Shown here one piece after another: positions 53,676 to 63,138 of a stretch of 64,000 nt of DNA (positions within the stretch are counted from its first letter, which is position 1; every line of letters starts with the position of its first letter). The stretch covers positions 54,989 through 118,988 of the forward strand of contig JBMSYN010000007.1 in NCBI GenBank assembly GCA_049426725.1, given 5' to 3'. The notes beneath the pieces are model-generated. The model was not told the DNA's origin. It made no database searches and was given only the letters and a program-made list of their open reading frames with translations. Source of the stretch: UBA961 sp049426725. GTDB taxonomy: Bacteria > Bacteroidota > Ignavibacteria > Kapaibacteriales > UBA961. The position numbers and the translations under genes were made by a program.

Positions 53676-53749
53676 CGCGCTCGAAGGGAGTCGAACCCCT
53701 AACCTTTGGAACCGGAATCCAATGCTCTATCCGGTTGAGCTACGAGCGC
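53676..53749 (-). tRNA. tRNA-Arg (anticodon CCG)
   Basis: A 74-nt cloverleaf on the minus strand: acceptor GCGCTCG/CGAGCGC, D-arm GCTC/GAGC, anticodon stem TTGGA/TCCAA with loop TTCCGGT (anticodon CCG), and a T-arm with TTCGACT. The discriminator is G and CCA is not encoded. It reads arginine codon CGG. Confidence 0.95.
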
Positions 53750-53935
53750 AACACACTAAATAGACTCCTAGGAGTCAGGCAAATATATGTTTTTTGGTGG
53801 ATAATACAACGAAATTTAATGCAGATTGTAAAGAGTTGCGATTTCCGAGAAAAAAAATTTCTACTGTGGAAAAAAGTGTCAGATTTATTTCACACTGTCA
53901 AAACTTATGTAAGCGATAGCATTACACTCCCCTGA

Positions 53936-53975
53936 TATGAAAAAAGCCCGTCCTTTGACAAAGACAGGCTTTTAA
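53936..53975 (-). terminator. Rho-independent terminator after the E1 gene
   Basis: AAAAGCC (53942-53948) pairs with GGCTTTT (53967-53973), extended inside by GTC/GAC. On the minus strand the stem is followed by TTTTTTC, so it ends the gatB-ilvE-E1 transcript, 17 bases past the E1 stop, before the tRNA. Confidence 0.8.
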
Positions 53976-53989
53976 CTATGGCCAAATTT

Positions 53990-56206
53990 TCAATAATTCA
54001 CTGTTTTGAGTATTTCATTTTTGATATCAGCGATATTCAAGAGAATTGCGGCTTCCAAGGACTTTGCAAAACCAACGGGAACATCTTTGCTTGCTACTCT
54101 CCCAACGGGTGCATCAAGAATTGAGAAAAGTTCTGAAGTGATGCTCGCTGAGATTTCTCCGCCAATTCCACCTGATAGATAATGTTCATGGGCTATGACC
54201 GCTCTATTGGTTTTTCTTACGGATTGAAATACTGTATTGCGATCCCATGGCTTTAATGAACGCAAGTCGATCACTTCGCAAGAAATTCCGTGTTCTGCCT
54301 GCAATTCCTCTGCGGCTTTCAATGCTAAGTGAATTGCATTGCCATAGGATATCAATGTGACATCATTTCCTTGAAGTCGAATGCGTGCTTTTCCAAATGG
54401 TACGATGAAATCATCACCGGGAAGCGATGTTGAGCTGGGTCTGTAATTGTAGAGGAACTTCGGTTCAAGAAACATCGTCACGCCGCGAGAACGTATCGAA
54501 TTTCTCATCAGACCGATTGCATCATCTGCAAATGCCGGACACACAACTCTGATTCCGGGAAGGGCAGCCAATAGCGCATCAAGATTTTGTGAGTGATATA
54601 ATCCACCTTGAATATATCCTCCACTTGCGAGTCTGATTGTAATATTCGGTGAAAATTGTCCGCGTGTTCTCCAATAATCATGCGAACATTCAATCAATTG
54701 CTCCATGGCTGGCCAGAAATAATCCGCAAATTCTGCACCTTCTATCACAACGCGTATATCATCACGATAGCGGGTGAAACCATTCGCTGTACCAACGATA
54801 TAATCTTCGGCAATTGGAGCATTGAAAATTCTTTCATTGCCAAATTCATCCAACATTCCTTTTGGAACATTGAAGATACCTTGCTTATTGACTGATGCAA
54901 CATCTTGTCCCCACAAATATGTATGCGGGTTTTTCTGGAATTCTTGCTTCATCGCAATATTGATTCCCTCACGGAAGGTGTATTGCTGAGCATCAGGATC
55001 ATTACTAAAATTATATTCCGAGCGATCTTCATATCCGGCAGCATCTTCCGGCATCAGATAATCCAAATAGCTTGAGCCTGCAGGATCAGGAGCTATCTCT
55101 GCAATATCGGCAGCTGCAAAAATCGCTTGCTTGTTCTCTTCCTCGATAGCAAGAAGTTCTTTTTCGGTTGCAATCTTCTTTGCGAGAATCGCATTGCGAA
55201 ATGCAGGAAGTGGATCGCGGTCTTTCATTTCTTGAATTTCTGCGGGTTTGCGATACAATTCATGATTATCGGAATTTGAATGAGATCCAATGCGATCGCA
55301 ATCAGCATGAACGAATACCGGTCCTGCACCTGACAAAGCATAATCACGCGCTTCTTTCAATGCGCGATATGAATCAAACACATCGCGACCATCACAGTTG
55401 ATGATTTTCAAATGTTTGAATCCAACAAAATTGTCTGATACGACAAGATTTGCAGTTTGTTCATGCAATGGTACTGATATGCCAAATTTGTTATTCTGAA
55501 TCACGAATACAACAGGTAACTTTTCTCTTGATGCGCCATTTATTGCTTCATAAAAATATCCTTCAGAGCATGCTGAATCTCCACCGGAATAATACACAAC
55601 TTCATCGCCCTTGAATTTTTTCACGGCTCTTGCCAAACCTGCGGCATGCAATGAATGATTGCCTGTGCATGATGAAACATTTTGTATTCCAATCGATGGT
55701 TTTGCAAAGTGATTGCTCATGTGGCGTCCACCACCTGCAACATCACCATCTTTGCTTAATCCATTCAAGATGATTTCTTCGATTGTAATCCCCGCTGCGA
55801 GCGATGTCATCAAATCACGATAATAGGGAAAGAGAAAATCTTTGTTTTGTCTGAAGATTTGTCCGAGAGCTATTTGAATACCATCATGTCCTGCACATGG
55901 CGCATGATATGACCAACCTTTTGCCATCTTTAAATACAGTGCCGCTTTCTCATCGAGGCGTCTTCCAAGATGTTGCAATTTATACCAAGACATGATGGTT
56001 TTTTTGTCGAAACCTTTCATGTCAAATGCACTGAATTGCTTTTTCTTCGCGGAAGAAGTTTTTTTGGTCACTGCTTTTTTTGCCACAACCTTCTTCTTCA
56101 CTGGTGCAACTGCCTGTTTCTTTTTTGAAACAGTTGTTTTGACTGCAGCTTTTTTAGCATTCGATGCTTTTGGCTTTGCCTTCGTTTTGGTGGCGGTCTT
56201 TGCCAT
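53990..56206 (-). CDS. Fused alpha/beta E1 component of a 2-oxo acid dehydrogenase with lysine-rich N-tail
   Basis: 738 residues from the ATG at 56206. The first ~57 residues are 21 Lys plus Ala/Val/Thr with no acidic residue, unlike known E1 proteins. The alpha part follows (AGHDGIQIALGQ, thiamine motif GGDSACSEGYFYEAIN to NNKFGI), then the beta part (about 410-738; PIAEDYIVGTANGF, HYLSGGIGGE). Such fusions in this group act on pyruvate or branched-chain 2-oxo acids. ilvE immediately upstream favours branched-chain substrates and lipA supplies lipoate, but no E2/E3 is in the window. Confidence 0.88.
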   Translation of the reverse strand: MAKTATKTKAKPKASNAKKAAVKTTVSKKKQAVAPVKKKVVAKKAVTKKTSSAKKKQFSAFDMKGFDKKTIMSWYKLQHLGRRLDEKAALYLKMAKGWSYHAPCAGHDGIQIALGQIFRQNKDFLFPYYRDLMTSLAAGITIEEIILNGLSKDGDVAGGGRHMSNHFAKPSIGIQNVSSCTGNHSLHAAGLARAVKKFKGDEVVYYSGGDSACSEGYFYEAINGASREKLPVVFVIQNNKFGISVPLHEQTANLVVSDNFVGFKHLKIINCDGRDVFDSYRALKEARDYALSGAGPVFVHADCDRIGSHSNSDNHELYRKPAEIQEMKDRDPLPAFRNAILAKKIATEKELLAIEEENKQAIFAAADIAEIAPDPAGSSYLDYLMPEDAAGYEDRSEYNFSNDPDAQQYTFREGINIAMKQEFQKNPHTYLWGQDVASVNKQGIFNVPKGMLDEFGNERIFNAPIAEDYIVGTANGFTRYRDDIRVVIEGAEFADYFWPAMEQLIECSHDYWRTRGQFSPNITIRLASGGYIQGGLYHSQNLDALLAALPGIRVVCPAFADDAIGLMRNSIRSRGVTMFLEPKFLYNYRPSSTSLPGDDFIVPFGKARIRLQGNDVTLISYGNAIHLALKAAEELQAEHGISCEVIDLRSLKPWDRNTVFQSVRKTNRAVIAHEHYLSGGIGGEISASITSELFSILDAPVGRVASKDVPVGFAKSLEAAILLNIADIKNEILKTVNY

Positions 56207-56247
56207 AATGATATCTATCCTGTATTTGAGTTCTACATGTAAATCAA

Positions 56248-57165
56248 TCAAACATAAGTCAACCAGCCATGTTCATCTTTGCCTTCATTGACGATGGCAT
56301 AAAATGCTTGCTGTATCTGCTTTGTAATCGGACCAACTTTTCCTTCATTCACATTTATGCGATCTACCGAACGGACCGGTGTAATTTCAACGGCTGTTCC
56401 TGTGAAGAAAATTTCATCGGAAGTGTATAACATTGCTCTTGGCACTGATGTTTCACGAACTTCATATCCGAGGTCTTTTGCAATTGTGATCGCTGTATGT
56501 CTTGTTATACCGGCAAGAATTGATGATGACATCGGCGGGGTATAAATCACGCCATCATTCACGAAGAAAATATTTTCACCACTTCCTTCACCTACATTAC
56601 CATTGATATCCAATCCAATTCCTTCGGAATATCCATTCATGATTGCTTCCATGCGAATCAATTGTGAACTGAGATAATTTCCGGATGCCTTCGAAACCGC
56701 TGGCAATGTATTGTTGTGCAAACGCTGCCATGAAGAAACACATACATCAACGCCATTTTCTAGTGCTTCCTTACCGAGATAAACACCCCATTCCCAACAT
56801 GCAATGGAAACATCAATCGGACAATTCAATGGATAGACTCCGAGATTCTCATATCCTCTATATGCTATTGGCCTGATATAACATGATTCCAATCCATTTT
56901 TTCTCACCAACTCTTTGGTTGCTTCACACATTTCATCAATCGAGTATGGCATTTCGCCGCGATATAATTTCACCGATTGTTCCAATCTTTTCATGTGCTC
57001 TCGCAATCTGAAAATTCCTGTTCCAAATGGTGTTTTATATGCTCGGATTCCTTCGAACCAACCCGAACCATAATGTACAACATGAGACAAAACATGAATG
57101 GTCGCTTTGTCCCAATCAACAAATTCGCCATTCATCCATATATAAGGGGTTTTGGGTAGTGCCAT
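56248..57165 (-). CDS. ilvE: Branched-chain amino acid aminotransferase
   Basis: 305 residues from the ATG at 57165, the size of E. coli IlvE; the frame is open 12 codons earlier. Fold type IV PLP enzyme interconverting Val/Leu/Ile and their 2-oxo acids. It has WMNGEFVDWDKA, HYGSGWFEGIRAY, the PLP-lysine region VSKASGNYLSSQLI, NVGEGSGENIFFV and ILAGITRHTAI. It lies 7 bases after gatB and 41 before E1, so the operon joins transamination to oxidative decarboxylation of branched-chain acids. Confidence 0.95.
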   Translation of the reverse strand: MALPKTPYIWMNGEFVDWDKATIHVLSHVVHYGSGWFEGIRAYKTPFGTGIFRLREHMKRLEQSVKLYRGEMPYSIDEMCEATKELVRKNGLESCYIRPIAYRGYENLGVYPLNCPIDVSIACWEWGVYLGKEALENGVDVCVSSWQRLHNNTLPAVSKASGNYLSSQLIRMEAIMNGYSEGIGLDINGNVGEGSGENIFFVNDGVIYTPPMSSSILAGITRHTAITIAKDLGYEVRETSVPRAMLYTSDEIFFTGTAVEITPVRSVDRINVNEGKVGPITKQIQQAFYAIVNEGKDEHGWLTYV

Positions 57166-57172
57166 GTGCTTC

Positions 57173-58642
57173 TCACTGTAAATATTGTGTGAGCAATTCA
57201 TTCACCAATCGAGGATTGGCTTTTCCACCGGAAGATTTCATCACTTTGCTAATGAAATATCCCATCACATTGTTTTTTCCGGAACGATACTTTTCAATGT
57301 TTTCTTCTTCACCTTCAAGTGCAGACATTACAATGCGTTCAATTTCATTGCGATCGGAAATCTGCATCAAACCGTTTTGCGCAACATATTCTTTCGGTGA
57401 AATTCCATTTTTTATATGCTCGGCAAAAACTTCTTTCGCAATCTTACTGCTGATTTTTTCATCTGCAAACAAATCGACAATCTCTGCTATTGCTTCTTTT
57501 TTGATCATGGATGCTTTGGCAATACTAATTTTACGATCCGATAAAATTTTAAGTATCTCCGTCAAAATCCAATTGCTTACAAATTTATAACGGTCCTTGC
57601 TCTTCATAGATAGCAATGAACACGTATGTTCAAAAAATAATGCAAGATCCTTGTCCTCTGTCAAAATCCCCGCATCATATCCCGGAATGCCATATTGCTC
57701 CTGCAAACGTAATTTCATCGCAAGTGGCAATTCCGGCAATTGCTCTTGTTGCGCAGCAATCATATCTTGATTGATTCGAACATATCCAAGATCCGGCTCC
57801 TGAAAATAGCGATAATCATGAGCTTGCTCTTTGGAGCGCATCTCCTTTGTGCTATGAGCGGCGGCATCCCATTGCATCGTCACCTGCCTGACCTGCCCAC
57901 CGGATTCTATCAATGCGATATGTCGCTCAATCTCAAATGCAATCGCTTTTTCAACATTCCGAAAACTATTAAGGTTTTTTATCTCGGTTTTCGTTCCAAA
58001 TGTGGGACTACCCTTCAATCGAACGGATACATTTGCATCGCAACGCAAAGAGCCTTCCTCAAGGTTTCCATCGCATATTCCCAAATAACGCACCAGCTGT
58101 CGCATTGTGACCATATATCGATAGGCCTCTGCAGCGGACCTCATATCCGGTTCAGACACTATTTCCAGCAAAGGCATGCCGGCTCGATTGAAATCAACCA
58201 ATGTGTCTATGTCCATGTCATGTAAGGACTTACCGGCATCTTCCTCTAAATGTATTCTCGTGATGCCAATCTGCTTCATTTCATCTTCCATTTCAATGGT
58301 TATGGAGCCTTGATAGCAGATTGGATCATTGAATTGGGTTATTTGATATCCCTTTGACAAATCAGGATAAAAGTAGTTTTTACGAGCAAAAGCAGATATC
58401 GGACGTATCGAGCATTTCGTTGCAAGTCCAAGCAATACAGCCATTTCCACATGTTTTTTGTTCACCACAGGCAATGTTCCCGGATGTCCTAAACAAATCG
58501 GGCATACCATTGCATTCGGGATATCGCTATAATCTGCTTTGCAGGAACAAAATGCCTTTGTATCTGTCAATAATTGAGCATGCAATTCCAACCCAATGAC
58601 CGGCTCATATTTTGCGAGTATTTCAGGAGTTATGTCGGTCAT
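57173..58642 (-). CDS. gatB: Aspartyl/glutamyl-tRNA amidotransferase subunit B
   Basis: 489 residues from the ATG at 58642; the open frame to 58714 has no family match. Kinase-like subunit of GatCAB that activates and amidates misacylated Asp-tRNA(Asn) or Glu-tRNA(Gln). It begins YEPVIGLELHAQLLT and has CSCKADY plus VCPICLGHPGTLP (zinc cysteines), then GSLRCDANVSVR and KTEIKNLNSFR. The C-terminal YqeY-like tail is present. gatA and gatC are elsewhere. First gene of the gatB-ilvE-E1 operon. Confidence 0.97.
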   Translation of the reverse strand: MTDITPEILAKYEPVIGLELHAQLLTDTKAFCSCKADYSDIPNAMVCPICLGHPGTLPVVNKKHVEMAVLLGLATKCSIRPISAFARKNYFYPDLSKGYQITQFNDPICYQGSITIEMEDEMKQIGITRIHLEEDAGKSLHDMDIDTLVDFNRAGMPLLEIVSEPDMRSAAEAYRYMVTMRQLVRYLGICDGNLEEGSLRCDANVSVRLKGSPTFGTKTEIKNLNSFRNVEKAIAFEIERHIALIESGGQVRQVTMQWDAAAHSTKEMRSKEQAHDYRYFQEPDLGYVRINQDMIAAQQEQLPELPLAMKLRLQEQYGIPGYDAGILTEDKDLALFFEHTCSLLSMKSKDRYKFVSNWILTEILKILSDRKISIAKASMIKKEAIAEIVDLFADEKISSKIAKEVFAEHIKNGISPKEYVAQNGLMQISDRNEIERIVMSALEGEEENIEKYRSGKNNVMGYFISKVMKSSGGKANPRLVNELLTQYLQ

Positions 58643-58796
58643 GCAAATATTTGGCGAAGAAATGGTGAAATGAAAAATGTATATCTGTGAAAAGACGCAT
58701 GGAAATTTCCGCAAAATTAGTTTTTTTTACGCATATTTGCGCCCTCACTACGCAATCTTGTCTATTTACCACTAACAAAATAAAAGTAGAAGCTCT

Positions 58797-59036
58797 ATGT
58801 TTTGGACACCTGAACTTGCATACACGCTCGAAGATGCACCGTGGCCTGCAACCAAAGATGAATTACTCGACTATGCAGAAAGAACCGGGGCACCTTCCCA
58901 AGTATTGGAAAATCTCCATGAATTGGATGACAATGATGAATTATATGAAGGCATAGAGGATCTTTGGCCTGAATTCGAGAACAATAATGACACATTGTTC
59001 TTTGATGATGAAGATGAAGACAGTTATTATGATTGA
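58797..59036 (+). CDS. DUF2795-like small acidic protein
   Basis: 79 residues. WPATKDELLDYAERTGAP, VLENLHELDDNDELYEGIEDLWP form the DUF2795 core of helical repeats, and the last ~20 residues are almost all Asp/Glu/Tyr. The family is widespread in FCB and actinobacterial genomes with no established function. It starts 154 bases from gatB in a divergent region and precedes the BamA-like gene by 58 bases. Confidence 0.8.
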   Translation: MFWTPELAYTLEDAPWPATKDELLDYAERTGAPSQVLENLHELDDNDELYEGIEDLWPEFENNNDTLFFDDEDEDSYYD

Positions 59037-59094
59037 TCGGCATCATCCCAGCTTCATGTTTGTACCATTTCATGGGTGAGACACAGAGAACCTT

Positions 59095-61278
59095 ATGCAG
59101 AAGATTTTTTCAACAATACGATTCATTCTTTTCTTCTGCTGTTTTTCCGCACTCTGTCAAACATTGTCAAAAGGCGCGGAAACGCGCCGTTTTGCTTTAA
59201 AGACCATTCGCATTTACGGGAATGCGCATCTTTCTTCTCAGCAAATTCTCAATGCATTGAATATCACATTGCCAACTGAATTGGAATTGAATCACAATTT
59301 AGATTGGAATGATGTTTTCACACCTGAATTATTCAAACGATATTACCCCGAAGGAAAATCCGGTAAAATTCGTGTGGCACTTGATTCAGTCACATTGAAG
59401 AATAGAGTGGAAATTTTGGAAAACCTGTATCAAAGAAAAGGGTATTTCGATGCAGATATTCAGCTTAACATTGATATTGATTCATTGGGATTGGGTATTC
59501 TTGATGTTATATGCAAAGAGGGAAGACAATATGCACTGACAGACTTATTGCTCACAGATACCCTGCTTGTCAACACGATTCCATGGAATACGATACAAGA
59601 GGATTTTCGCTTTCGTCTTCCTCGCTTTTATGATGAAGATAGTTTAAATGCTATGCTTAATGCATCATTCCAAAAACTTCTTGAAAGGGGATATGCATTT
59701 CTTGAGTATCGCATTGAGCAGATTCTCATCGATACGGTAAAGAAAAATGTGGTATCAATCATTCACATGTTGAATCCGGAGCGATATAAAATCAATTCGA
59801 TATCTTTTGAACACAATAATGTTGAAGGAGATATCTTGAAAGATGATTTGCTTCAGCAATTGCTTTTCATAAAACCCCAAGATTGGCTCTCACCACAAGC
59901 GGTGAACAGATCCAAAAATCAATTGATTGGTTTATCATTCTTCTCCGAAGTTTCCGAAAGCAAAAAGAAAATCATCACAAGCACGGATACTGTGGCGAAT
60001 GTTTCTTATCTCTTGAAATACAAAAAACCTGAAGAAGTTGTATTCTCTGTGTTTCTTAATCGCACCACGATGGACAATTTTCTGAATATGGGTTTGGAAG
60101 CTTCATATTCTGATTTATTGGTTTCATCAACAGGAAATTCATTCTCGATATTTTCTCGACTCCTTGCGCAGGATATTTCCAATACAGTATTCTCGACCCA
60201 AAGAGGTTTGGAATTTGAATATTCAATTGGTACGAATTTCAATCAACCATTTGCTTTCTTTCTTGGCGAACATAGGGTACCGCTTACATATTCAGCTCAG
60301 ATTTCTTTGAGAAATCTTCCTACAGGTTTGAAATTGCTTACGCCTCTTTTGCGTGTTTCTAATTTCAATACTTTTCCTGAATGGACATTATTTTCAAATT
60401 TGAATTTTGATGCCACACTTGACTTTACCCGTTTGTTAAATTTCAATATCGATGCAACGGATCCGAATGATCCTCTCTATCGTTTGATTGCACCTTATAC
60501 TTCGCTCACGGAATATTATAAAGATTCTCCATTCAGTCCGGCATCATTTACTCTTGGTTTGACACTTACAGGTGATAGAAGAAATTCCGTGATCACTCCA
60601 TCCAGTGGATACTTTCTCACTTTGCCACAAATTGAATATTCACCGGATGTTGGATATTCTCATTTCTTTCGCGTATTCACTCAGTTTCATACATTCACTC
60701 CGGTGAAAAAGAATCTGGTGTTTGCCACAAAGATTCGATTGGGACATATCGTCAATTGGGGATTCTCTGATGAAGACAAATCAACTCCTCCTTTTGAAAA
60801 ACATTTCTTTGCCGGAGGAGCAAACTCAGTTCGTGCATGGCCATCTCGTGGATTGCGTGATCAAGCTTCATCAATTGAAGATTCGCTTGCCAGTAGAATA
60901 TCTCAATTGTCTGCAATCATCGGTTCTGCCAGCTTGGTTGAAGGTTCAATTGAATTGCGCTATTCATTTCCAAAACCAAAAGGCATTGCAGAATTTTGGG
61001 CGGATAAAATTGCAAGATCAGGATTGGTGCTCTTTTTTGATTGGGGCAATTCTTTTAATCGCTTGACTCCGAAAACCTATAATCTTGCAAACTTTGAAAG
61101 AATCATCAACCCGGCAAATTGGGGATATGGCTATGGATTAGGGTTTCGATTTGATACTCCGGCAGGACCTTTCAGATTGGATATGGCATTTCCATTCTAT
61201 GATCCGAATTCTGCTTCCTATCGCATACCGGAATTTTCTTCTGCGCAATTTCATATCGGATTGGGTCATGCATTTTAA
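59095..61278 (+). CDS. BamA/TamA-family outer-membrane protein
   Basis: 727 residues. Signal peptide about 1-21. POTRA-like modules occupy about 30-300 (FALKTIRIYGNAHLSSQQI, YQRKGYFDAD, INSISFEHNNV). The C-terminal Omp85 barrel (about 310-727) has the FFAGGANSVRAWPSRG block corresponding to the VRG(F/Y) motif of loop 6, and the protein ends HIGLGHAF with a terminal Phe. Because the core BamA usually has five POTRAs, this shorter one is more TamA/D15-like; it may assemble particular outer-membrane proteins. Its stop lies 11 bases inside mnmE. Confidence 0.9.
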   Translation: MQKIFSTIRFILFFCCFSALCQTLSKGAETRRFALKTIRIYGNAHLSSQQILNALNITLPTELELNHNLDWNDVFTPELFKRYYPEGKSGKIRVALDSVTLKNRVEILENLYQRKGYFDADIQLNIDIDSLGLGILDVICKEGRQYALTDLLLTDTLLVNTIPWNTIQEDFRFRLPRFYDEDSLNAMLNASFQKLLERGYAFLEYRIEQILIDTVKKNVVSIIHMLNPERYKINSISFEHNNVEGDILKDDLLQQLLFIKPQDWLSPQAVNRSKNQLIGLSFFSEVSESKKKIITSTDTVANVSYLLKYKKPEEVVFSVFLNRTTMDNFLNMGLEASYSDLLVSSTGNSFSIFSRLLAQDISNTVFSTQRGLEFEYSIGTNFNQPFAFFLGEHRVPLTYSAQISLRNLPTGLKLLTPLLRVSNFNTFPEWTLFSNLNFDATLDFTRLLNFNIDATDPNDPLYRLIAPYTSLTEYYKDSPFSPASFTLGLTLTGDRRNSVITPSSGYFLTLPQIEYSPDVGYSHFFRVFTQFHTFTPVKKNLVFATKIRLGHIVNWGFSDEDKSTPPFEKHFFAGGANSVRAWPSRGLRDQASSIEDSLASRISQLSAIIGSASLVEGSIELRYSFPKPKGIAEFWADKIARSGLVLFFDWGNSFNRLTPKTYNLANFERIINPANWGYGYGLGFRFDTPAGPFRLDMAFPFYDPNSASYRIPEFSSAQFHIGLGHAF

Positions 61279-62620
61279 TACAGACACGACCATCTGCTCA
61301 CTTATCACTCCTCCGGGATTAAGTGGCATTGCAATGATTCGCTTGACAGGTCCGGATGCATTCAATATCATCGACAAACATCTGCATGAATCAATCAAAA
61401 AGAAAGAATCTCACACGATTTCTTATGCTGTGTTTCATGATAAAGAAATGCCAATTGATACGGTAACGATTTTGAAATATGTTTCGCCTCAATCATATAC
61501 AGGTCAAGACACCATTGAAATTGGTTGTCATGGCGGACATATTGTATCAAAAAGATTGATTGAATCATTGATTCAATCAGGCGCCATTCTTGCCGAACCG
61601 GGTGAATTTACATTGCGTGCATTCTTGAATGGCAAACTTGATTTAACTCAAGCAGAAGCTGTGAATGATATCATACATCTGCAATCTCCTGCTGCTTTGG
61701 AAAGTGCTTCAAGACAACTCATTGGATCTTTTTCAAAAGAATTGTCTTCGCTTCGTGATGCAACAGAACGATTATTCAAATACATGATTCTCGATTTCGA
61801 TTTTTCTCAGGAAGATATAGAACTTGTCCCTGAAGAACAGCTCATTGCAGAATTGAAAGCATTATCATCCAAAGCTTTGCGATTCATTGAAAGTTATGAA
61901 ACGGCAAAAACTCTTCGTAGCGGACATCAAGTTTTATTGCTGGGATTTCCAAATGCAGGAAAATCCAGCATCTTTAATGCAATGCTTGGTTATGCTCGTT
62001 CCATCGTGAGTGATATACCGGGCACCACAAGAGATTTTGTCGAAGGTTCAATGATCATTGATGGAATTCATTTCACATTGATCGATACGGCGGGCATTCA
62101 TGAACAGACTCAGGATGCAATTGAAATTGAAGGAATAGCATATTCATTATCTCTCATCAAAAGAGCAACCATCATTCTTATCATCAATGATGTCACATGC
62201 GGCGAGAATCACTCACAATCATTGATTGATCTCATCATCAAAGAACATCCACATGTCACATATAAACTTGTCCAGAATAAATGCGACTTGATTCAATCTC
62301 AACATCTCAATGATCAAGGGCTGCATATTTCTGCAAAAGAATCAAATGGATTGCAAGAGATCATCACATATTTATCTTCGACTGCAAAAAACATAGATAC
62401 ACATCAAGCATTCCTTTTGAATGAAAGGCAGGCAAAACTGTTGAGGGAGTATCATGCTTCAATAGGTAGGGCTTTGGACTTGACGCATCAAGGTATGACA
62501 ACAGATGTAATTGCCATTGAGTTAAGAGCGGCTTTGGACATCATTGGATTGATTTTGGGAACCATCTACACTGAAGAACTTCTCAATGATGTTTTTTCGA
62601 ATTTCTGTATCGGGAAGTAA
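61268..62620 (+). CDS. mnmE: tRNA modification GTPase MnmE
   Basis: 450 residues from the ATG at 61268, overlapping the BamA-like gene by 11 bases; the open frame further upstream lies inside that gene. With MnmG it installs the 5-carboxymethylaminomethyl group on U34. Seen are TICSLITPPGLSGIAMIRL, GEFTLRAFLNGKLDL, the G domain with GFPNAGKSSIFN, DTAGIHE, NKCD, and the C-terminal CIGK with the catalytic cysteine. mnmG is not in the window. Confidence 0.96.
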   Translation: MHFNTDTTICSLITPPGLSGIAMIRLTGPDAFNIIDKHLHESIKKKESHTISYAVFHDKEMPIDTVTILKYVSPQSYTGQDTIEIGCHGGHIVSKRLIESLIQSGAILAEPGEFTLRAFLNGKLDLTQAEAVNDIIHLQSPAALESASRQLIGSFSKELSSLRDATERLFKYMILDFDFSQEDIELVPEEQLIAELKALSSKALRFIESYETAKTLRSGHQVLLLGFPNAGKSSIFNAMLGYARSIVSDIPGTTRDFVEGSMIIDGIHFTLIDTAGIHEQTQDAIEIEGIAYSLSLIKRATIILIINDVTCGENHSQSLIDLIIKEHPHVTYKLVQNKCDLIQSQHLNDQGLHISAKESNGLQEIITYLSSTAKNIDTHQAFLLNERQAKLLREYHASIGRALDLTHQGMTTDVIAIELRAALDIIGLILGTIYTEELLNDVFSNFCIGK

Positions 62621-62636
62621 TTACATTCAATAAAAA

Positions 62637-62661
62637 AAGCCTGAACTTTATGTCCAGGCTT
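62637..62661 (-). terminator. Terminator between mnmE and the convergent small gene
   Basis: AAGCCTG (62637-62643) pairs with CAGGCTT (62655-62661) around an 11-base loop. On the minus strand a T-run follows, so it mainly ends the small-protein/CreD transcript; on the plus strand the tail is only weakly T-rich. Confidence 0.7.
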
Positions 62662-62683
62662 GTTCTATGGTTTATAGACATAA

Positions 62684-63091
62684 TCAAAAACAAGCGGTGC
62701 TTCTATATGGATTACCCTCATAAGTTGACAATTCATTGTCAATGGTATAGCTAAACTTCTTTCCATCCTTCTTTCTTGTATAATATACATATACCCAGTT
62801 GCCATCAAATTCAAATTCATAAGTCCCATTATGAATGCCATTATAGTACTCATGATATATATCTGTATATGCTCGCCCTTTTGACACCTTTGACTTGATA
62901 AATTTCAGAGGAATATATTCAGATTTTCCTTTGTATAACAGATGACTAGCTCTGCCCTCTTCCGGAAAATACACACTGAATCCATTATCCGGATTTTTAT
63001 CATTCAAAAAGCACATGAAATATGGATCGGCATTCAATGCCGAGATCTGAAAAAATACCAAGCATATACTCATTACAAACACATTCTTCAT
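62684..63091 (-). CDS. Small exported hypothetical protein
   Basis: 135 residues from the ATG at 63091 with AGAGGA upstream; the frame is open 15 codons earlier. Signal peptide about 1-22 (ISALNA). The mature part is rich in aromatic residues (YFMCFLND, GFSVYFPEEG, TYEFEFDGNWVYVYYTRKKD), consistent with a small beta-barrel or lipocalin-like fold, but no family is recognised. It is 47 bases after the CreD stop, so the two may be co-transcribed. Confidence 0.6.
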   Translation of the reverse strand: MKNVFVMSICLVFFQISALNADPYFMCFLNDKNPDNGFSVYFPEEGRASHLLYKGKSEYIPLKFIKSKVSKGRAYTDIYHEYYNGIHNGTYEFEFDGNWVYVYYTRKKDGKKFSYTIDNELSTYEGNPYRSTACF

Positions 63092-63138
63092 TATTGTTCC
63101 TCTACCTTGTTGATTGCAAAAATATTCATGTACCATGT

